NCBI RefSeq assembly: GCF_964204645.1
Contig: NC_134025.1
Span: 27,806,001-27,870,000 of the forward strand
Length of the DNA: 64,000 bases
DNA from: Tubulanus polymorphus
Lineage: Eukaryota; Nemertea; Palaeonemertea; Tubulaniformes; Tubulanidae
Direction: 5' to 3'
The notes beneath the pieces are model-generated. The model saw only the letters and a list, made by a program, of their open reading frames with translations. It did not search any database and was not told the origin of the DNA. Numbering within the stretch: position 1 is the first letter of the stretch; each line of letters opens with the position of its first letter. Made by a program: the position numbers and the translations under genes. This document shows, piece after piece, positions 1 through 14,500 of this stretch.

Positions 1-3000
1 AAATAATTAGCTTCAAAATTCTTCTTAAAACTTTATATTATGCTGTAAATTCAATAAAACTTTTCCTACGAAAAAAAGCTGAGATTTCTTTGCAATAATT
101 TACACTTAATATATGTTTTTAATACTGAACAATGAACTTGTTTTAACTGGAAGTGAATTATTCGTTACAGATCGAAATCCAACATTCACACTTTCATAGA
201 AATCTTTACGAATAGCAGTTATAAAAATGAACGCGCAATAAATATCTGATGAAGCAGCAGTAGTTTATCCTAAGCGATTTTTTATAACAATCTCAATATT
301 CCCATATTATGCATTAGTACAAATTTAAATTTCATAGATTTTCCTCTAAGAACTGGTAATGTTTTTCAAACTATATTATCATTATTAGTAATTTATGGAT
401 AGGTTTAACTCCGAGCAATTGAATAATAAAAATTTCCTGAGAGATAAACGTTTAACAATCTTATTTTAACAGAACATTTTAAAAACTTCAGTAACAGTAA
501 CTTATCAAAACAGTACACATTTCTCCGTATAGATGGCGGTTATGATGATGAATAACCCAACCTCGGCAACATATTGGACTCTCCCATGAAAGCTAAAAAG
601 TTGTCCAGATGAGAAGATCCCTTTTTTTTTTATGATATCCAATAACAGACTTAATACTATTTTTGATCATTATAAAACGAATGCCCCGATATAACGAAGT
701 CAATTTCATTCTAAAGGCAGTTGTATTTACATGAGCATAGCGGTAGAGTTTTTACAACGTCAGTTGTCTTTGTTTCTTTGCGTTCATCTACAACGCTCTT
801 TGTCCTGTTATTATCTTTGCCAAAGGCAAAAAACTCTGGCTCTAAAATAAATATTTTTCTGTAGCCTATCGTCGTTTAAAATACATTAAAAATATGTAAT
901 TAGCTCGCTAGTTTGCTGATCCTATTCAACTCTATTAATACTCCTTTATTGCGGAAATAAAAATGTCAACAGCGCTGCTAAAAAATAATATTTTAAGTGT
1001 CGTGTAGATTATTCACAATAGACGTGGTATAGGCAAGTTTCTAAACAGAAACCCTACAGGTCTTGCCATAAATTCTCAAGAACATTTGTGTTCGTTGTTC
1101 TTCTTGAATGAATATCCGCCTATAGAAAACTGAATTTCACTTTGAATCAACATGCCCTAATTCTAAGTCCGAATATTTCTATAAGAGTACTGGAATACAC
1201 CGAGCTGTTTCTTTGTGAAGGATAATTATGCAAATATCAGACGCATACTTGCACGGGCTAGCCAGCCAACTAAAACAGCTTTTATTCAATACCGTAAAGA
1301 ATTTGTTTGCTGGATTGGCACATCAAATAAAATTTATCTTCCCCACTGCACATTAAAAACATTTTATTTGACGACGCAATTACCCCAAAGCTTTCAGCTA
1401 TATAATCTGTGACTTCATACTTAGTGCCTTATGACCTCTATGTACATATATATATATGTATATATATATATTAGTCGGTGAGCTATTTCAGGAATCACAT
1501 ACACCTGGCTTCAGTATTTCTGGTTAATGACCATGCAACACGAGTTTTCAGCTTTCCATCGCTTACTACTGTAAACAAATCTCATGCCTATACTTTTCGA
1601 ATGCACCGAGATAATAAAATCTGTGAAGTAAGTTAGGTAGCACATCAAACTTAGGCTGATCTTCTATCGATTAGAATAAGTCTTAAGGAGATTATTTTTT
1701 AACTGCCCACAGGTTGTTACATAACTAGATGTATATGTTAGTAATAGATAAATCTTAGTGGTTAGATTCAAAGTTTACGATAATTTAGCTAGTCAATCAA
1801 ATATGGTAATTAGATAATCAAGAATTTTAGCCGATTAAAGTTTGTGAAACCATTGGGAAAATAATTGTTCGTTACGGTTCAAATCACATTGTTTTTGAAG
1901 ACACAGACATCATGCGGGCGCACTTTCAACTAGTGTGAATTCAAATCTGTTCACCCGTAACAACAATCTGATTCAGATATCTTTATTTCAGGCATGTCTT
2001 GTAGTTATGTAATATGAAGGCCTACATGTCTATACATGATGTCTATGTCAGTTCGGTCATGATTCGATGGAGCATGAAAATCATTACTGTGTTAATTATG
2101 AAAATACAAGAACATAGAATCAATGCAACTTAAAATTATAGAACAAAGCAGTTTTATTAATTTCTTTCTGAATAATTTATTACAATCACATAACAATATT
2201 GTTTAATTTGATTACGAATTAATAAATAATAAGTTAATATCTGATTTTTCATGCAATGCTTTCGTTCACTTTTTCACATGCAATAAATAGTATTTATAAT
2301 AAAAAAAAAACAAGAAAGGGTATTTGACAAACTGGTCGATAGTTGACTAAACAAAATATGAATAATAGTTTAGTTTGAATATGATTTTTAAATAAATATC
2401 CCAAAATAAATAGTGCTGCAAATAAATTAAATTTTGTCAAGAATTATTTACAGAGGACTAAGTATAGGGGGATAAATTATATTACAAAGACCATAAATAA
2501 TGCAAGTCATGGATATTTCCTATGATGCATGTGTTTATGTCGTCAACAAAAGCATTGAAAAATAATTTTACAGAATTAGATACGATCTACCCGTGCATTA
2601 TTGTTTGTTAATTGATTGAGGTTAAACTGGCCGGAAAAACCATCATTTGCATGATTACAAGTGAAAACAACGCCCGGAGGAGTTGTCACGTTGTAAAATA
2701 AAACTTTCAGAAAAGAATAAGCACTTTCTAATAAACAGTGCAGTTTTATCAATTAGTTAAAAACTATGAAAAAAAAAGAATTTTGAGCATATGTCAGTTA
2801 AGGGACGGGTATATTAGACTGGGGGAAGACATAATAAAAATGTTGCGTTTATCAAATTTTTGGCTGAAATATCCTGTTTGGCAGCAAGCGCACCATTGTT
2901 TATGGAGTCATCTTCTTCCTTTTCTCTAACGTATTTGTTGTCGATGAAGCTGATATCTCTGTGTTCTCGTTATGATTAGATTAACCACTAATGAAGCATG

Positions 3001-3104
3001 CACGATGTTATAATGATTAGCAATTTCGGGTGTGTGAGATGTTACGTATGGAGCAGTCAACGAAAACCTTGAACCGTTTGTATTCATCGACTTACTGATG
3101 ACTA

Positions 3105-3187
3105 CAGTCGAACTCACTTAATTCGTCTTGAATCGACCGAAATTCTCATCAGGCTGAAATCTGATACGAATTAAGCGGATTTGACCG
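3105..3187. mobile_element. Short TA-flanked MITE, mariner/pogo-like
   Basis: The 83-bp segment starts CAGTCGAACTCACTTAATTC, and the reverse complement of its right end starts CGGTCAAATCCGCTTAATTC. It is flanked by TA on both sides (3103-3104 and 3188-3189), the target-site duplication expected of the Tc1/mariner/pogo group. There is no coding capacity. Similar ends (CAGT, then AACYC or AATCC, then CTTAATT) occur in two introns of this window (37721-37916 and 55451-55606), which supports a real element family. Assignment to pogo rather than mariner is not possible from ends alone. Confidence 0.6.
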
Positions 3188-4770
3188 TATTCGTTAAGAT
3201 TCGTTAAAACCTGAATAGAGCTCTGTACCTGCACTATACCTGGGAATAAAATCATGAGTGATTTTTTACGTGGTTCAGGGTTTTAAGCCAGGCTCAATCA
3301 ATCCTTAATATGATTAGCTTTTATTGCCGAGCATAGATTCAATTTACATCGCATAAGGATGCATTAAATCACTCGATGGTTAAGAATGTTAAGCGCACCA
3401 ACGTTCAATCCCGTCTCGGCACTATCTCTGGCAAGCGAGGGAGTTTGAATTTCAGTAGCGAGTAGTAGTTTGGTTAATACTACTAAACGTGCATGGACAT
3501 AAACTGTGATGTGTCAGAGGTTAGTCATGAAAAGATTAATCAAGCAAATCTACATTTCGTGAATTTTATTGGAAAAGTTATCAAAGTTACAAATGTTAAA
3601 CTCTCCAAACAAGTTGAATTATAACAAGTATATTGTATATAAACTGGGTGCTGATTAAAGCTGATTAATTATTAGTTACATAACCAAAGATTTACCATGT
3701 TTCTGACCTTGGGATCTACTGAATTAATAAATCTGACCGTTTTTTAGGTAGAATTGATGAATTTAGAAAATATAAATCCTTGGTCTCAAGAATCAATGGT
3801 TATGTCAGAATCGAGCCATACATTTGGAGGTGGTCTATTATGTGAAATGTTGGTGACCGATAAACGTTGCTACCCGCTCCAAATACATGTCTCAAAAAAT
3901 AAATCAAAAGTTATTGAATATTAAATTAAACTTTTTCAGGTTAGTGAATTTCAGCTGCTAGAATACAAGTTAGAATATAAAGCGCAGAGATTCAGCCTCA
4001 TTTATCATACGTACAATAAGTGTTTTGTTCATTTTGCAAACATATCACGTTAATATATATACATCTATATATCCACATATATAATATACATGAATATACA
4101 TAGCTTCAAACACAGGAATTTCATTTCATTCTATTTCTCCTATGTCTTTATAAGGCACTTATAGAATTACGCACCATTGAATGTACCGACTTCAGCGCTC
4201 AGTAAAAGGAAATAAAAAACATTTCTGGGCAAGTTTCACAATGTCTGTTCGTATTTAGAAAGTCTAACGTGATTTGAGATTCAACATGGCGAAACTTGCC
4301 ACTCAATACAAGCAGTAGTGTATAGATTACAAGTGATGAATTCAAGTTAGGTGATGATGAATCCAGGATATATAAGTTTCTAAAGAAAATTATCATCTAA
4401 TTAACGTATGGAACAAGTCATCTAATAATGTTGACAATATTGGTCTACTTCTCTACATACAAAAAAAAACTAACCATACATTACAGATTAATGTTAAGTA
4501 CTTCTTAACTCAAGTTTTCATAACATATTTTTCCTGTAGCTTAAAAGAGTTCACCAGATCTTAACGTATTACAATGCGGCCTTGCCACCTTTCAAAAAAA
4601 CAAAACAAATATACATCTGCAAATACGAGAAAAATCTTACCACATGGAAGACAGCCTCGAGATAATACGTTCGAAAATAAATTCATAAATTATGATAATT
4701 CAATTATGATTCTTTAAGAGCACCCCTTTCACTTGTAACGAGTACAAAATGTCATGAAAATACATATATA

Positions 4771-4802
<32 letters not shown>

Positions 4803-5272
4803 CTATAAATACCATTATCTGAACAGGCATTTTTATTAAGATATGCTACGTTTTAAACCCTATTATTTTTATTTCTATCATGGCATCTATCTCCACAATA
4901 TTCACTAAACCATCGTAACACTTTAATACAAATATAAAACAACTTCCAAGTGATATTTTTGAAATTTTCAATATTTTGATTTTGTTCAGTTGCGATATGT
5001 AGCTAAATACAATTTCAATGCGGCAATCGGTGTCGAGATTCGTTATTAAACTATTTATAAGCGACGGGATATGTAACATCACAGCACAGGAGATATTTGA
5101 TTATTGACGATGCTCCCAACGAGAAGTCAATCGTGTACATTTGATATATCATTCCAAACCAAACAAAAAGCAAATTTTCTTGTTTGCAAAAGAACTCGAG
5201 AGAAAGATATGTTCGCGATGATATGAGTCTCTTCAGATCTATTCGTATAACTTCAGATCTCATGTTTTAAGT

Positions 5273-5293
5273 GGAGAAAGAGAGAGAGAGAGA
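5273..5293. repeat. AG microsatellite
   Basis: A short run of AG dinucleotides in non-coding DNA. Confidence 0.8.
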
Positions 5294-8200
5294 AATCTCT
5301 AGTATTCTTCTATCTATTTTTAACAAGTATGCAAAACTAAACATAATATAAGCTAGGGCACTCTGTGCTTGAAAAAAAATATAACTATTGATAAGAACTC
5401 TTTACTGACAAATACTGGTCTTTCTCAAATCTAACGTACTTTTACCCTCGCTTTTCTCGGAGAGTATATACGCGATGTACCACTGACCATCTAGAAAACT
5501 GGCAAACGGCGCAAATCCTTTTCTTTTAAGTAAAATGCCAGCGAGACGCGATGTAGATGGTAAGGAACGAGTTACCATACGAATCAATAATGATGTACTG
5601 CCCTCAGGAATTTATCAAGATGCCAACGAAAGCACGCACATAGCACAAATACCCCGATACTTTCACATAACGAGCTACACCAGTCATTATGCGCAATATG
5701 CTATATTATACAACGCTAAAATAGGGTCAATTTGAACACTTTCTCGTAAGGAAAGGCATTAGTCAAATGGGGGTTTTAAGATATACATGTAATTCGATTC
5801 CTGAATTGTCTAAACACTGATATGCATATCAAAAGGTAGGCAGTCCATCATTAGAGGTGTTTTAACGGGCTAAAAAGTAAGTAGCTTTACTATGAACTAC
5901 TCGACACTTTCGGTCATCACTGATTGATACGCACTTATCAACTGCTCACATGGACCATCTATCACTATCAATAGTCTCTGTATTATGCAAATTTCTGTCA
6001 GATGGGTTAATTCATAGTTATTGTTTATGCAGCAGTTATCGCGAAAATCAAAAAAATAGTTGATTCTCTCAGCATTTGAGCAATTTGTGCATATTTTAAA
6101 TGTTACTTTCCAGTAAGTTGGAAGACTTAACGTAGTTTTTTTTTTAACTGTCAACAAGCTCAACTACATTTGTGAATATTTTATCACTAACACCAGCACA
6201 ATCTGTTTTTGTTAAGTTAAAATTAATCAGTCTAGAAACATGCTGCTGATCAATATAACACCAAGCCGGGCCGGGGTCCACATTCTCCTTCCATCGATTA
6301 GTTGTTTTTTGTTTGATTAGTCTTGCCGACCAAGGCCTCCTCTAATTCTCGCGTGGTACCTGTGTAGAACGTCAGCCCGCGTCAGGCGCCCGCATGAAGT
6401 TGTTGCGAGGAAGGATGTTAGTTGCCAGCCAGGTTACTAGTCAGTGAAAGAAAAATAAAAAGAAAGGTGTTAGTTCAATAATAAAGATGCACTTAATAAT
6501 TTTTGTATATACAAGAGTATAAAAATAAATAAAATAGATAGAGAAGAGAGTGCTATGAATTGCTATATTACATCGGCTTATAAGGACACAAGTTTTAATT
6601 ATTCATAATGTATCTATAAAGTGCTAATCAATGGTTTCCTGATCTAAGCGAAATCCATGATGTATATTACGAAGTACTAATTAGTTTTAATATAATTATC
6701 ACCTGAATGATGAATGCATTATGAAGTTAGATATTGTGAAAGCCATGTATGATCATGCCCGGTTCTGAAATCTCTTATACAAAGCGCTATGAAATTCCCG
6801 TATAATTAAAAACTGTGTCCAAGTTACAGCAAAAAGATGCTTTAAATTGATTAGAATTTTAACAGGGAGAGTCAGAATATGCAACACAAATGCGTACTCT
6901 TCTCTACTACCAACTCATTATTAAAATCACAAGTTAAAAAGTACATACAAAACATATCCCATATATTAAAAATATCAACATGTCATAGTCGACGAGGGGT
7001 TTTTGTATATAATACATCTAAGACGGTATATATTATTGGAATGAACCCCGGTTTGTTACCATGCATGTCAGGCTACTGAGATGAAGAAGGCATGCAATCA
7101 AAGTATTAAGCTTTGGAATCTCGGTGTTTTTTGTGCTTAAATGTTCTTATTTTCATATTAAACTGAAGCGGGTTGCTTATATATTATGTATATTACAATA
7201 CAATTCGTATAAAATACACAAATTTGCACAAAGTTAGTATCAAAAAAGTACCTCGAGGTTAGTTAGAATTATGAACATTGGATTTGATCGGTAGAGTTAG
7301 TGCAAATCGAGAGCCTAATACTAATAATTCCAAATTCTCATCCAAAATTTCATTGAATTGATCAATATTTCTACAGACAGTCGACGAGGTTATTCAGTAA
7401 ATACTTTATGACGTATATATCCATAAATGGAATCCTGTAGAATGTGAAACCAAATACGCAAAAATTACAATACTATGAAATGGTAATTATACTGAAAATA
7501 TCATTTATTTCCAAAGTGCAAATTTGTATATAACATAATATTCTCTGGTAACATACTTTCCATAATATGGTAAACAAATACAACAATTTAAGACATCGGA
7601 ACATCTTAAATCATAGGGATAATATTATTGACAGATATCTAACCCCACCACAGTCTAAATCTGAGTGAAACACATCTTCAACAAGTGCTTTCTAAAATAT
7701 TCCAATATATATTTTAACAAACAAGGGATGTAATTCCTTGTAGAAAATGAAAACTAGATCAAATTGAATTATTATCTTCCGTCCCATCTCGGGATATTGT
7801 CGATAAAATATATAAAAATATAGAAGAAAAAAAAAACAAAAATGATAATACTTTCAATATTAAGGGCCACCACGCCGCGCAATATCAAATACATTGTAAC
7901 TAATACTACTAAGATCTAATGGTTCGCTACCATTGTAGATACAAACAGCAAGATATAAGAATACTGATACACAATCAATTGTGAAGAACTAATCTTGAAC
8001 TTCCCCTAGTTGTTTTCCGATCCAATATTGTTAATTGAGACCTACTGAGAGGAGTCAGTTCTTACTCGATCAAACATACAATATATAATGTATAGATACT
8101 GATTTTTTATACCAAAACGTATGTACTTCAACACGCACTACATTTTTTTTTTTTAACAACAGATGAACAAATACCAGTTTTACTACTCACTGGTAACCAG

Positions 8201-9473
8201 TCTAACTAACATGTGACTAGGACTGGTTAACCCCACATTTGTGTATGAAAACAATAGATTAGGTTACTTCATTTGTGTTAATCAAGTTAGAAGGCTAACA
8301 GTACTAATATTCATAATATAAAACTTTTAGCCAGGCAAATTAAAAAAAACCCTAAAAATTCCTCTATCTAATAGAAAGGCTATGAAGATCAATGTTCAAT
8401 GTTATTATTACTGTTAAATCTAGATTTTTCTACATTAAAAATTCTGAGACAGAAGTGAATTTGAAAAATATTGCACAGAATCGTGACGAACAAATAGGTG
8501 ATAGATTTTGTTTGCATTAACGGATAACGGTTTATCGTTTATGCCTCCTTTCAATAATATTAGATCAAAACTTTCAAAACTATTACAAATGTGGGGCTAG
8601 ATGAGTGAGTAAAACATGTTGAAGTATTCATCATCGAGAATATGACATGAATATGAACCCTAAACCACAAATGCACATACGTATATAGATATATTCATTA
8701 TGCGCTTTAAATACACAACAATAATCTAACAAATTACCTGCAAAAGAAATACTATGATTAATTCTATATACATGAAACTGTAGGCGTTTCTTGACTTTCA
8801 ACAAAACTTATAACAATAAAACATGGAATAAAAAATCATTCCCATGACATCCGCATTCTGGATGTGGATTTCGGGCTCGCTAGCCTCAAATGACGAAGGC
8901 AAAGGTAACTTTCTTTGCGCGCGCACAAGCAACTAAAGTAAATGGATTTTAAAATAAGTCATAAAACACCTACAGTCCCAGAAGAGGCTGAAAGCAAAAA
9001 TGTCATATCGCACGCAGAGAAAGGAGAGATTCGTCTATTCAAATAAACAAATATCTCCTTTCGCATACTCGAAAAGAACTTCCACTAAATTCCAACATTC
9101 AATGCTCTTGACAATTCCGCTTATGTCGACTAGAGGTCGATGAATCAAAAAATAAGAATCATCCTCCACGAGTAGAAAATTCTACAGCTCAGGTAGTCAA
9201 TAATGCCAGATGTTTCATACTCAGGCGGTGAAGGGAAACTTGACGAAAAATATAATGCCATTCAATCATATTTAGCGGAGTCATATTAAACAGTGAATTA
9301 CAGGAATCTAGAAGTGTGGAAAGTCAGAACGAAACACATGTTAATCAACTAACCTTGGTGTGTTACTATTGGAGGGTTACTCGTCTATAAGGATGCTCTC
9401 GTGAAAAAGTATTCCGTACTTTAGGGACAGCACCTACAACAGGCCACATGGATTAGCAAACATTCCAAATAGG

Positions 9474-9503
9474 ATTATCATTATTATTATTATCATTATT
9501 ATT
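9474..9503. repeat. ATT/ATC trinucleotide microsatellite
   Basis: An interrupted run of ATT units with ATC interruptions in non-coding DNA. Confidence 0.8.
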
Positions 9504-11509
9504 CAAATAAATTATTGTTAAAATAACATCGCAACGAAAATCTAAAAGTGAGCAAGATGAGGAAGGAGCTAAACGTTCATTACAACTTTTATTAAGAGAC
9601 AAATATGATAACATCCCAGTTTTCGAACCTTAGTGATTTAGATGTTATGAAGTTGTTTTAAGTGAACTACGCTTGGGTTAAAAACAAAGTAATTTGAGTC
9701 GCTGTTTTCTATCAGTTCGCTGTTACTGGCGTCATGCATGCTTGAAGATCCATGTTACCTTCGCGGTAGTGTGAGAAATTCGATAAGAATTTGCTGAAGT
9801 CGCCAAGCTATTCCGGTTTCTCTCTCGAGAGAGAAATCTTCGAATACCAGGCTAAATCAATGTTTATAGGAAAAACTTTTAGTATAGAAATATTATTCAC
9901 GCATCCAAATATATCTAAAATTCGGAAAGGAAAATCTAGACACTCAGGGATCGGGGTGAAGTTGGGAGCATTAAAAACAACATTGATTTTATCTATGAAA
10001 TGATTACACCTATCGATCCCGTGTTGGGCGTAATAAGAAACCGAAGACGCACTAGAATTTTAGCGAAGAGATCCGATTCAGTATGAAAATGTCAGAATGA
10101 ACGAAGGTCAATATCCTCATCATGCTCACGTTTTATTTCCACAAAGGTATGTAAAATCTGCTAAAAATACTTTTATTTTGACGTGTCAGTAAGAGTTATA
10201 CAGTATTATATATACCTCTCTGGGTTGTGGGCTTTTTAAACTATGAGAAGGAGACGAATAGCTCATACTAATGTGATTAATGATCATCGAGTTTTGTGCT
10301 AAAGGAGCTGAAATACCAGCAAAACACATGCTTGCAACCATCAGCCAAAAAGTTGCTTGTATTTTTTTTTGTATGTTTGGAGAATACATGATTTAGATTG
10401 GCATTTACACGGTGGGAATATATACCAACAGCAACTAGCTCGGCAAAGAAAGTTCATGGTCATCAAAAGAGAAAGCTTTTAACACTGATTTATGCTGGGT
10501 TCAGCACCCAGTGGCATTCTCAATACACTAGTCCAAAATACCGCAACACAAGATGTTTCTGATGGGAAAATACTGATAAGTTTAAGAAAGTTTAGAGCGG
10601 GTTCGTATGAGCTACCATCTCCGGGTTTTAGTAGTATTTTGTTAGCTTGGTAGAGAAGCTCAAAAAATAGTATTAATCTTTTATATATACATTGTACGTA
10701 ATGTATTTACATTTCAACAACAAAATGTCAACAAATTGAAAGACTTTGGTCGAATAAATTACTACTACAATAGTCAATAGTGTGTTTTGTATCTTGCAGA
10801 AATACTGCCAAGACGATCGCTTCAAGCCTGCAACAAATCTGTGCAGAACAACGGGTCTCCAATAACAACAACATCCGTTGTGATAATAATCATCACAACA
10901 CTCATACTACAACAAAAATATCTCAAAATAAAATCTGTTTCCTTGTATAGGGAATGATATAACAATAGGCGATAGAGTAAAATGCATTTTTTAAACTGAT
11001 TCTATCTTCTATAGTCTATTTTAGCGATAAAATCTTTTCAAAGATTTCGTTTTAATTATTCGTGAATAGCTGCCTCTCTAAGAAAGAGTAACCGGTATCG
11101 AATTCTTTCTTCATTCAGTCGAGACATTAGCCATTCTAGAAGAGCTGCTGAGAAACAGCCACTCTCTCTGACTTACGGCTTCAGTACGCAGTGTCCGCGT
11201 AGTGGGTTTACTAAACTAAATTCTCAATATCTCAATACAATAATAACAAATAGCTTCCAATATAATAATAAAAAAAGAAATAATACTGAAAAAGCTAAGC
11301 AAAACCTACACAATATATAAATAGGTAAAATTCTATACCGTATTTATCATTCTTTAATAATAATATTTACTACGAAACTTTCCTCGTTTATCAATCAAAC
11401 TATTATATAATGGATAAATTGACATAATATAGGCGCAAGCTATAAATACAAGTTACATCTCGAATCGTGAAGTCTAAGTCGTATCGGGCCGGGACTTTCT
11501 CATCAATAT

Positions 11510-14500
11510 CTATGAGCTATCGCTAACTTGAGCCGTTTGTCTATTCGACTGCGGATTGGATCCATGCGGACCGTTTAGAAACGGATTAATCATTAAATGA
11601 CATGGTCTACCTGCGGTGCTTTGATCCAAAGTTGCTCCGTGCGGATATTCGAACATCTGCGTCAGCGTATACGGGTAGTCGTATGGCGAACCGTACAGCA
11701 TCGCGCCTTCGGTCGGCGACATCATATTCGTTAAATTCTGCGGCATCGTCGGTATACCATTGACCAGACTAGCAGCAGTGGACGTCGGGATGGATGGCAT
11801 ACGTGGAGCGAGTATGATCGGAGCACCAGCTGGAGTCGGAGATCTCATCTGAGGGACGGCGAACTGTGGTGGAGGGATGATTCTTGGCGGCTCTGCGAGT
11901 TGAGAAAGGGATGACATGATTGCTGGAATCGAGTGGATAAAAAAAACAACTATCAATTACATGCAACATGCATAAACATGCATAATTCATACGGTCCATC
12001 GCATCCGATGAATCAACCGAGCGATTCATCCAGGTTTATAGAATAGGTGTTGATTCGTCGGGATGGATGGATCGTATCAAACTCTACCGCGTCGAGATTC
12101 ATTAATCGTATCATCAAAGATAATTTGAATGAACATTTTAAATTGCTGAACAAATAATTATTTCTTCGTTGATTAAGTCGATTGTATAATTCTTATCGAA
12201 GTTTCGTCGTTTGATTCGCGGGTTTTACGCGATGTGTAATTGGAAACGTTCGGTTGTAAATGAAATCGATTTCTGTATATGACGAACACCAGTAACCAGC
12301 CCTTGATTCATGTTCACATTTCAAGCCCAATTTCATTTCGATCAAAGAAAATTGATGGTTATTTCCCGTTCGCAACGCGAAGCGTTATATTCTTCACGGA
12401 AAAATATACGTTAACGGAATACATTCACTTCATTTCTGGTATCGCCATATAAAATTTGATGGAATAAGTTGATGGGTTCGATTCCAGATAACGATAAGAC
12501 ATCAGGTTTATAATCAAAATGCTGCTGACTCGATACACAATAATATACATCGAATATGAATATTTATTAAGAACTCCCGTTGAAGAAGCGCTCTTCAGTC
12601 GCGACGTTATCCAGACTACGCTTTTACGACGAGACATTTATCTAGCGGTGAATCAGAAATTTGTAACATGAATCAGAAAATCAGCAGCATCTTTCATCGG
12701 AAAATAAATCGACCGAAAAACCACTCATTCAAATTATTTCATTTTCTGGTGGGTGAACATTCGTATCCTGATCTTTAAAAGGCTTCTTTGATGCGTTGTC
12801 TCTCAGAAATCTATTTCGTTTCAACGCTTTCACTTTCTTACTCGATCGCAATATTTGAAAGGTCAAGAATTTGCGAAAGTTTTTTTTTTTGTAACACAAT
12901 CATCGTTTAACAAGGATACATTGACAAAATAACAAACAATACACATGCATGCAAGAAAAATAAAAAACAACAACAATAACAAATCAGGCATGAACACAAA
13001 AATGGAAGGAAATTCTGGGAGGTTGCTTACATTTTATACCCATCACCATAACCATAAATACATATAAATTATCATGAGTATAAATACTACAGGGAATGGG
13101 TAAATAATATAAAATATTTGGTTGAAACAGGGATCGAGAGCAGCCTAATATTGTGTTAGGCATAGGAGTATTTCTAAAGAAGCCGAATAGAATTGAAATC
13201 CCGATTAAAATTGACCACTTACTTTCATTGGGGTGCATCATTATGGGGTTCACTGGAATGGATAATTTGGAGTTAATGGATCACATTTTTACGAAGATAG
13301 GAAAAAACAATTATACACTCCGCCTACATGGTATAATGCGGTTTGTGATGTTATCGGCGAAACTTTGATGTAGAGACGGACGTCATCATAATGACGAAAT
13401 CGTATTTGACCAGATGAAAGATGAACGAAGAATAGCGCCGTAACCTTATTAAAAAAACACCTGATAGAAGCTGAACAAATGGTAACGGCAGCAACAGCAG
13501 CACTGAATGAATGAATGAATGATGTCCTCGCTTTGATTCACTTCGATAATTCACTGTAGCATTTTTAACTTCCAGCATCTATGACATAACATGAAAAATC
13601 GGAACCACTTCGAAACAAAACCGAATCCCGCATAAATCCTTCACAACCGTCCCGGGCTTAATACGATATCCGTAAAGGCGACATCAATTCTATAAATTTC
13701 AAAAATCTTAGACGAGTTTCTACTGCATCAAATTGAAGATGTCGAGAATTACTTCGTTGAACTGTAGGAAAAAGCGACGCCACCAAACACTGGAATATCA
13801 ACAGGAAATTTCAAGAACTGTTCCCCGACTTGTTTCTTTTGATCTTTCCAGTTAAGAAATATCATCAATGCCGGCTAATCAAGTGATAAAAATAGTCAAG
13901 AGGCTGCGTCTCATTGAACTGAAAACATCGCTGCAGTACTTGACGACGATGAACATCCATTTCAAATGTCAAGTAGAGTCTTCTCCAAACTGCGTAGTTA
14001 ATAATGATCAAGTAGGAAGTTCTTGTAGATTATTACTTATGTTTAAGTTTCCGGTTCTAGACAATCTAGAGTTTCTTATCAATCAACAAACAGTTCACAT
14101 ATTTTCACAAAGGAATATCAACTTTTACGGGGTTTTCTTTCGGAATTTTTTTAGTCCCAGATCCGACGTAAACGAACAATATATCGAAATGTATCATCAT
14201 AATCTGTAATACGATTATGTCATATCATCGGCTCAAGATTATTAAGACGCGATATAGAAAATTAATCAAAATAACCCGTAGTTAAAGAATCCGGTGCCGA
14301 GCTACTAGGAATTTTGATTGCTTTCAGCACATCGGCAACATTCCAATTACGGGTCGATCGATCGAAAATAAATAATATATAATTTAGAGAGAAGCAGCTG
14401 TTTTAGAATAATGAAAGTGGGAAGAGAATATAGACTCATCACTTATCAAGTACAAAAGATAGGAAATGAAATGGAAAACAAAAAGAGGGACTGGCCGATA

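Larger units (their letters stand above)
1..11509. other. Non-coding region downstream of the STAR gene
   Basis: I see no convincing coding exon on either strand: the open frames are short, lack splice signals and resemble no family I know. The part nearest 11509 is probably 3' UTR of the minus-strand STAR gene, but its end cannot be placed by eye. The stretch is AT-rich with simple repeats (AT-rich runs near 1440-1470 and 4766-4805, an AG run at 5273-5293, an ATT run at 9474-9503). A GC-richer patch near 6260-6430 is unexplained. One short TA-flanked MITE lies at 3105-3187. Confidence 0.6.

Noticed and set aside
3381-3425. tRNA-like B-box (GTTCAATCCC) after an A-box-like TGGTTAAG
   Set aside because: The two boxes are only about 20 nt apart and no cloverleaf could be drawn, so neither a tRNA nor a clear SINE is supported.
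11510-11956. Start of the last STAR exon at the ORF's ATG (11956) or at a second acceptor ending at 11898
   Set aside because: The acceptor after a long T-rich tract (exon start 11922) gives the right phase; the inner acceptor (CTCGCAG) is also in frame and could be used as a shorter alternative, but has a weaker tract.
12193-13253. Several minus-strand ORFs in STAR intron 5 considered as alternative C-terminal exons
   Set aside because: None has a good acceptor in phase 1 or encodes a QKI/HOW-like tail.
13868-14209. 113-codon plus-strand ORF in STAR intron 5
   Set aside because: No recognisable domain, no splice sites, antisense to an intron; likely chance.
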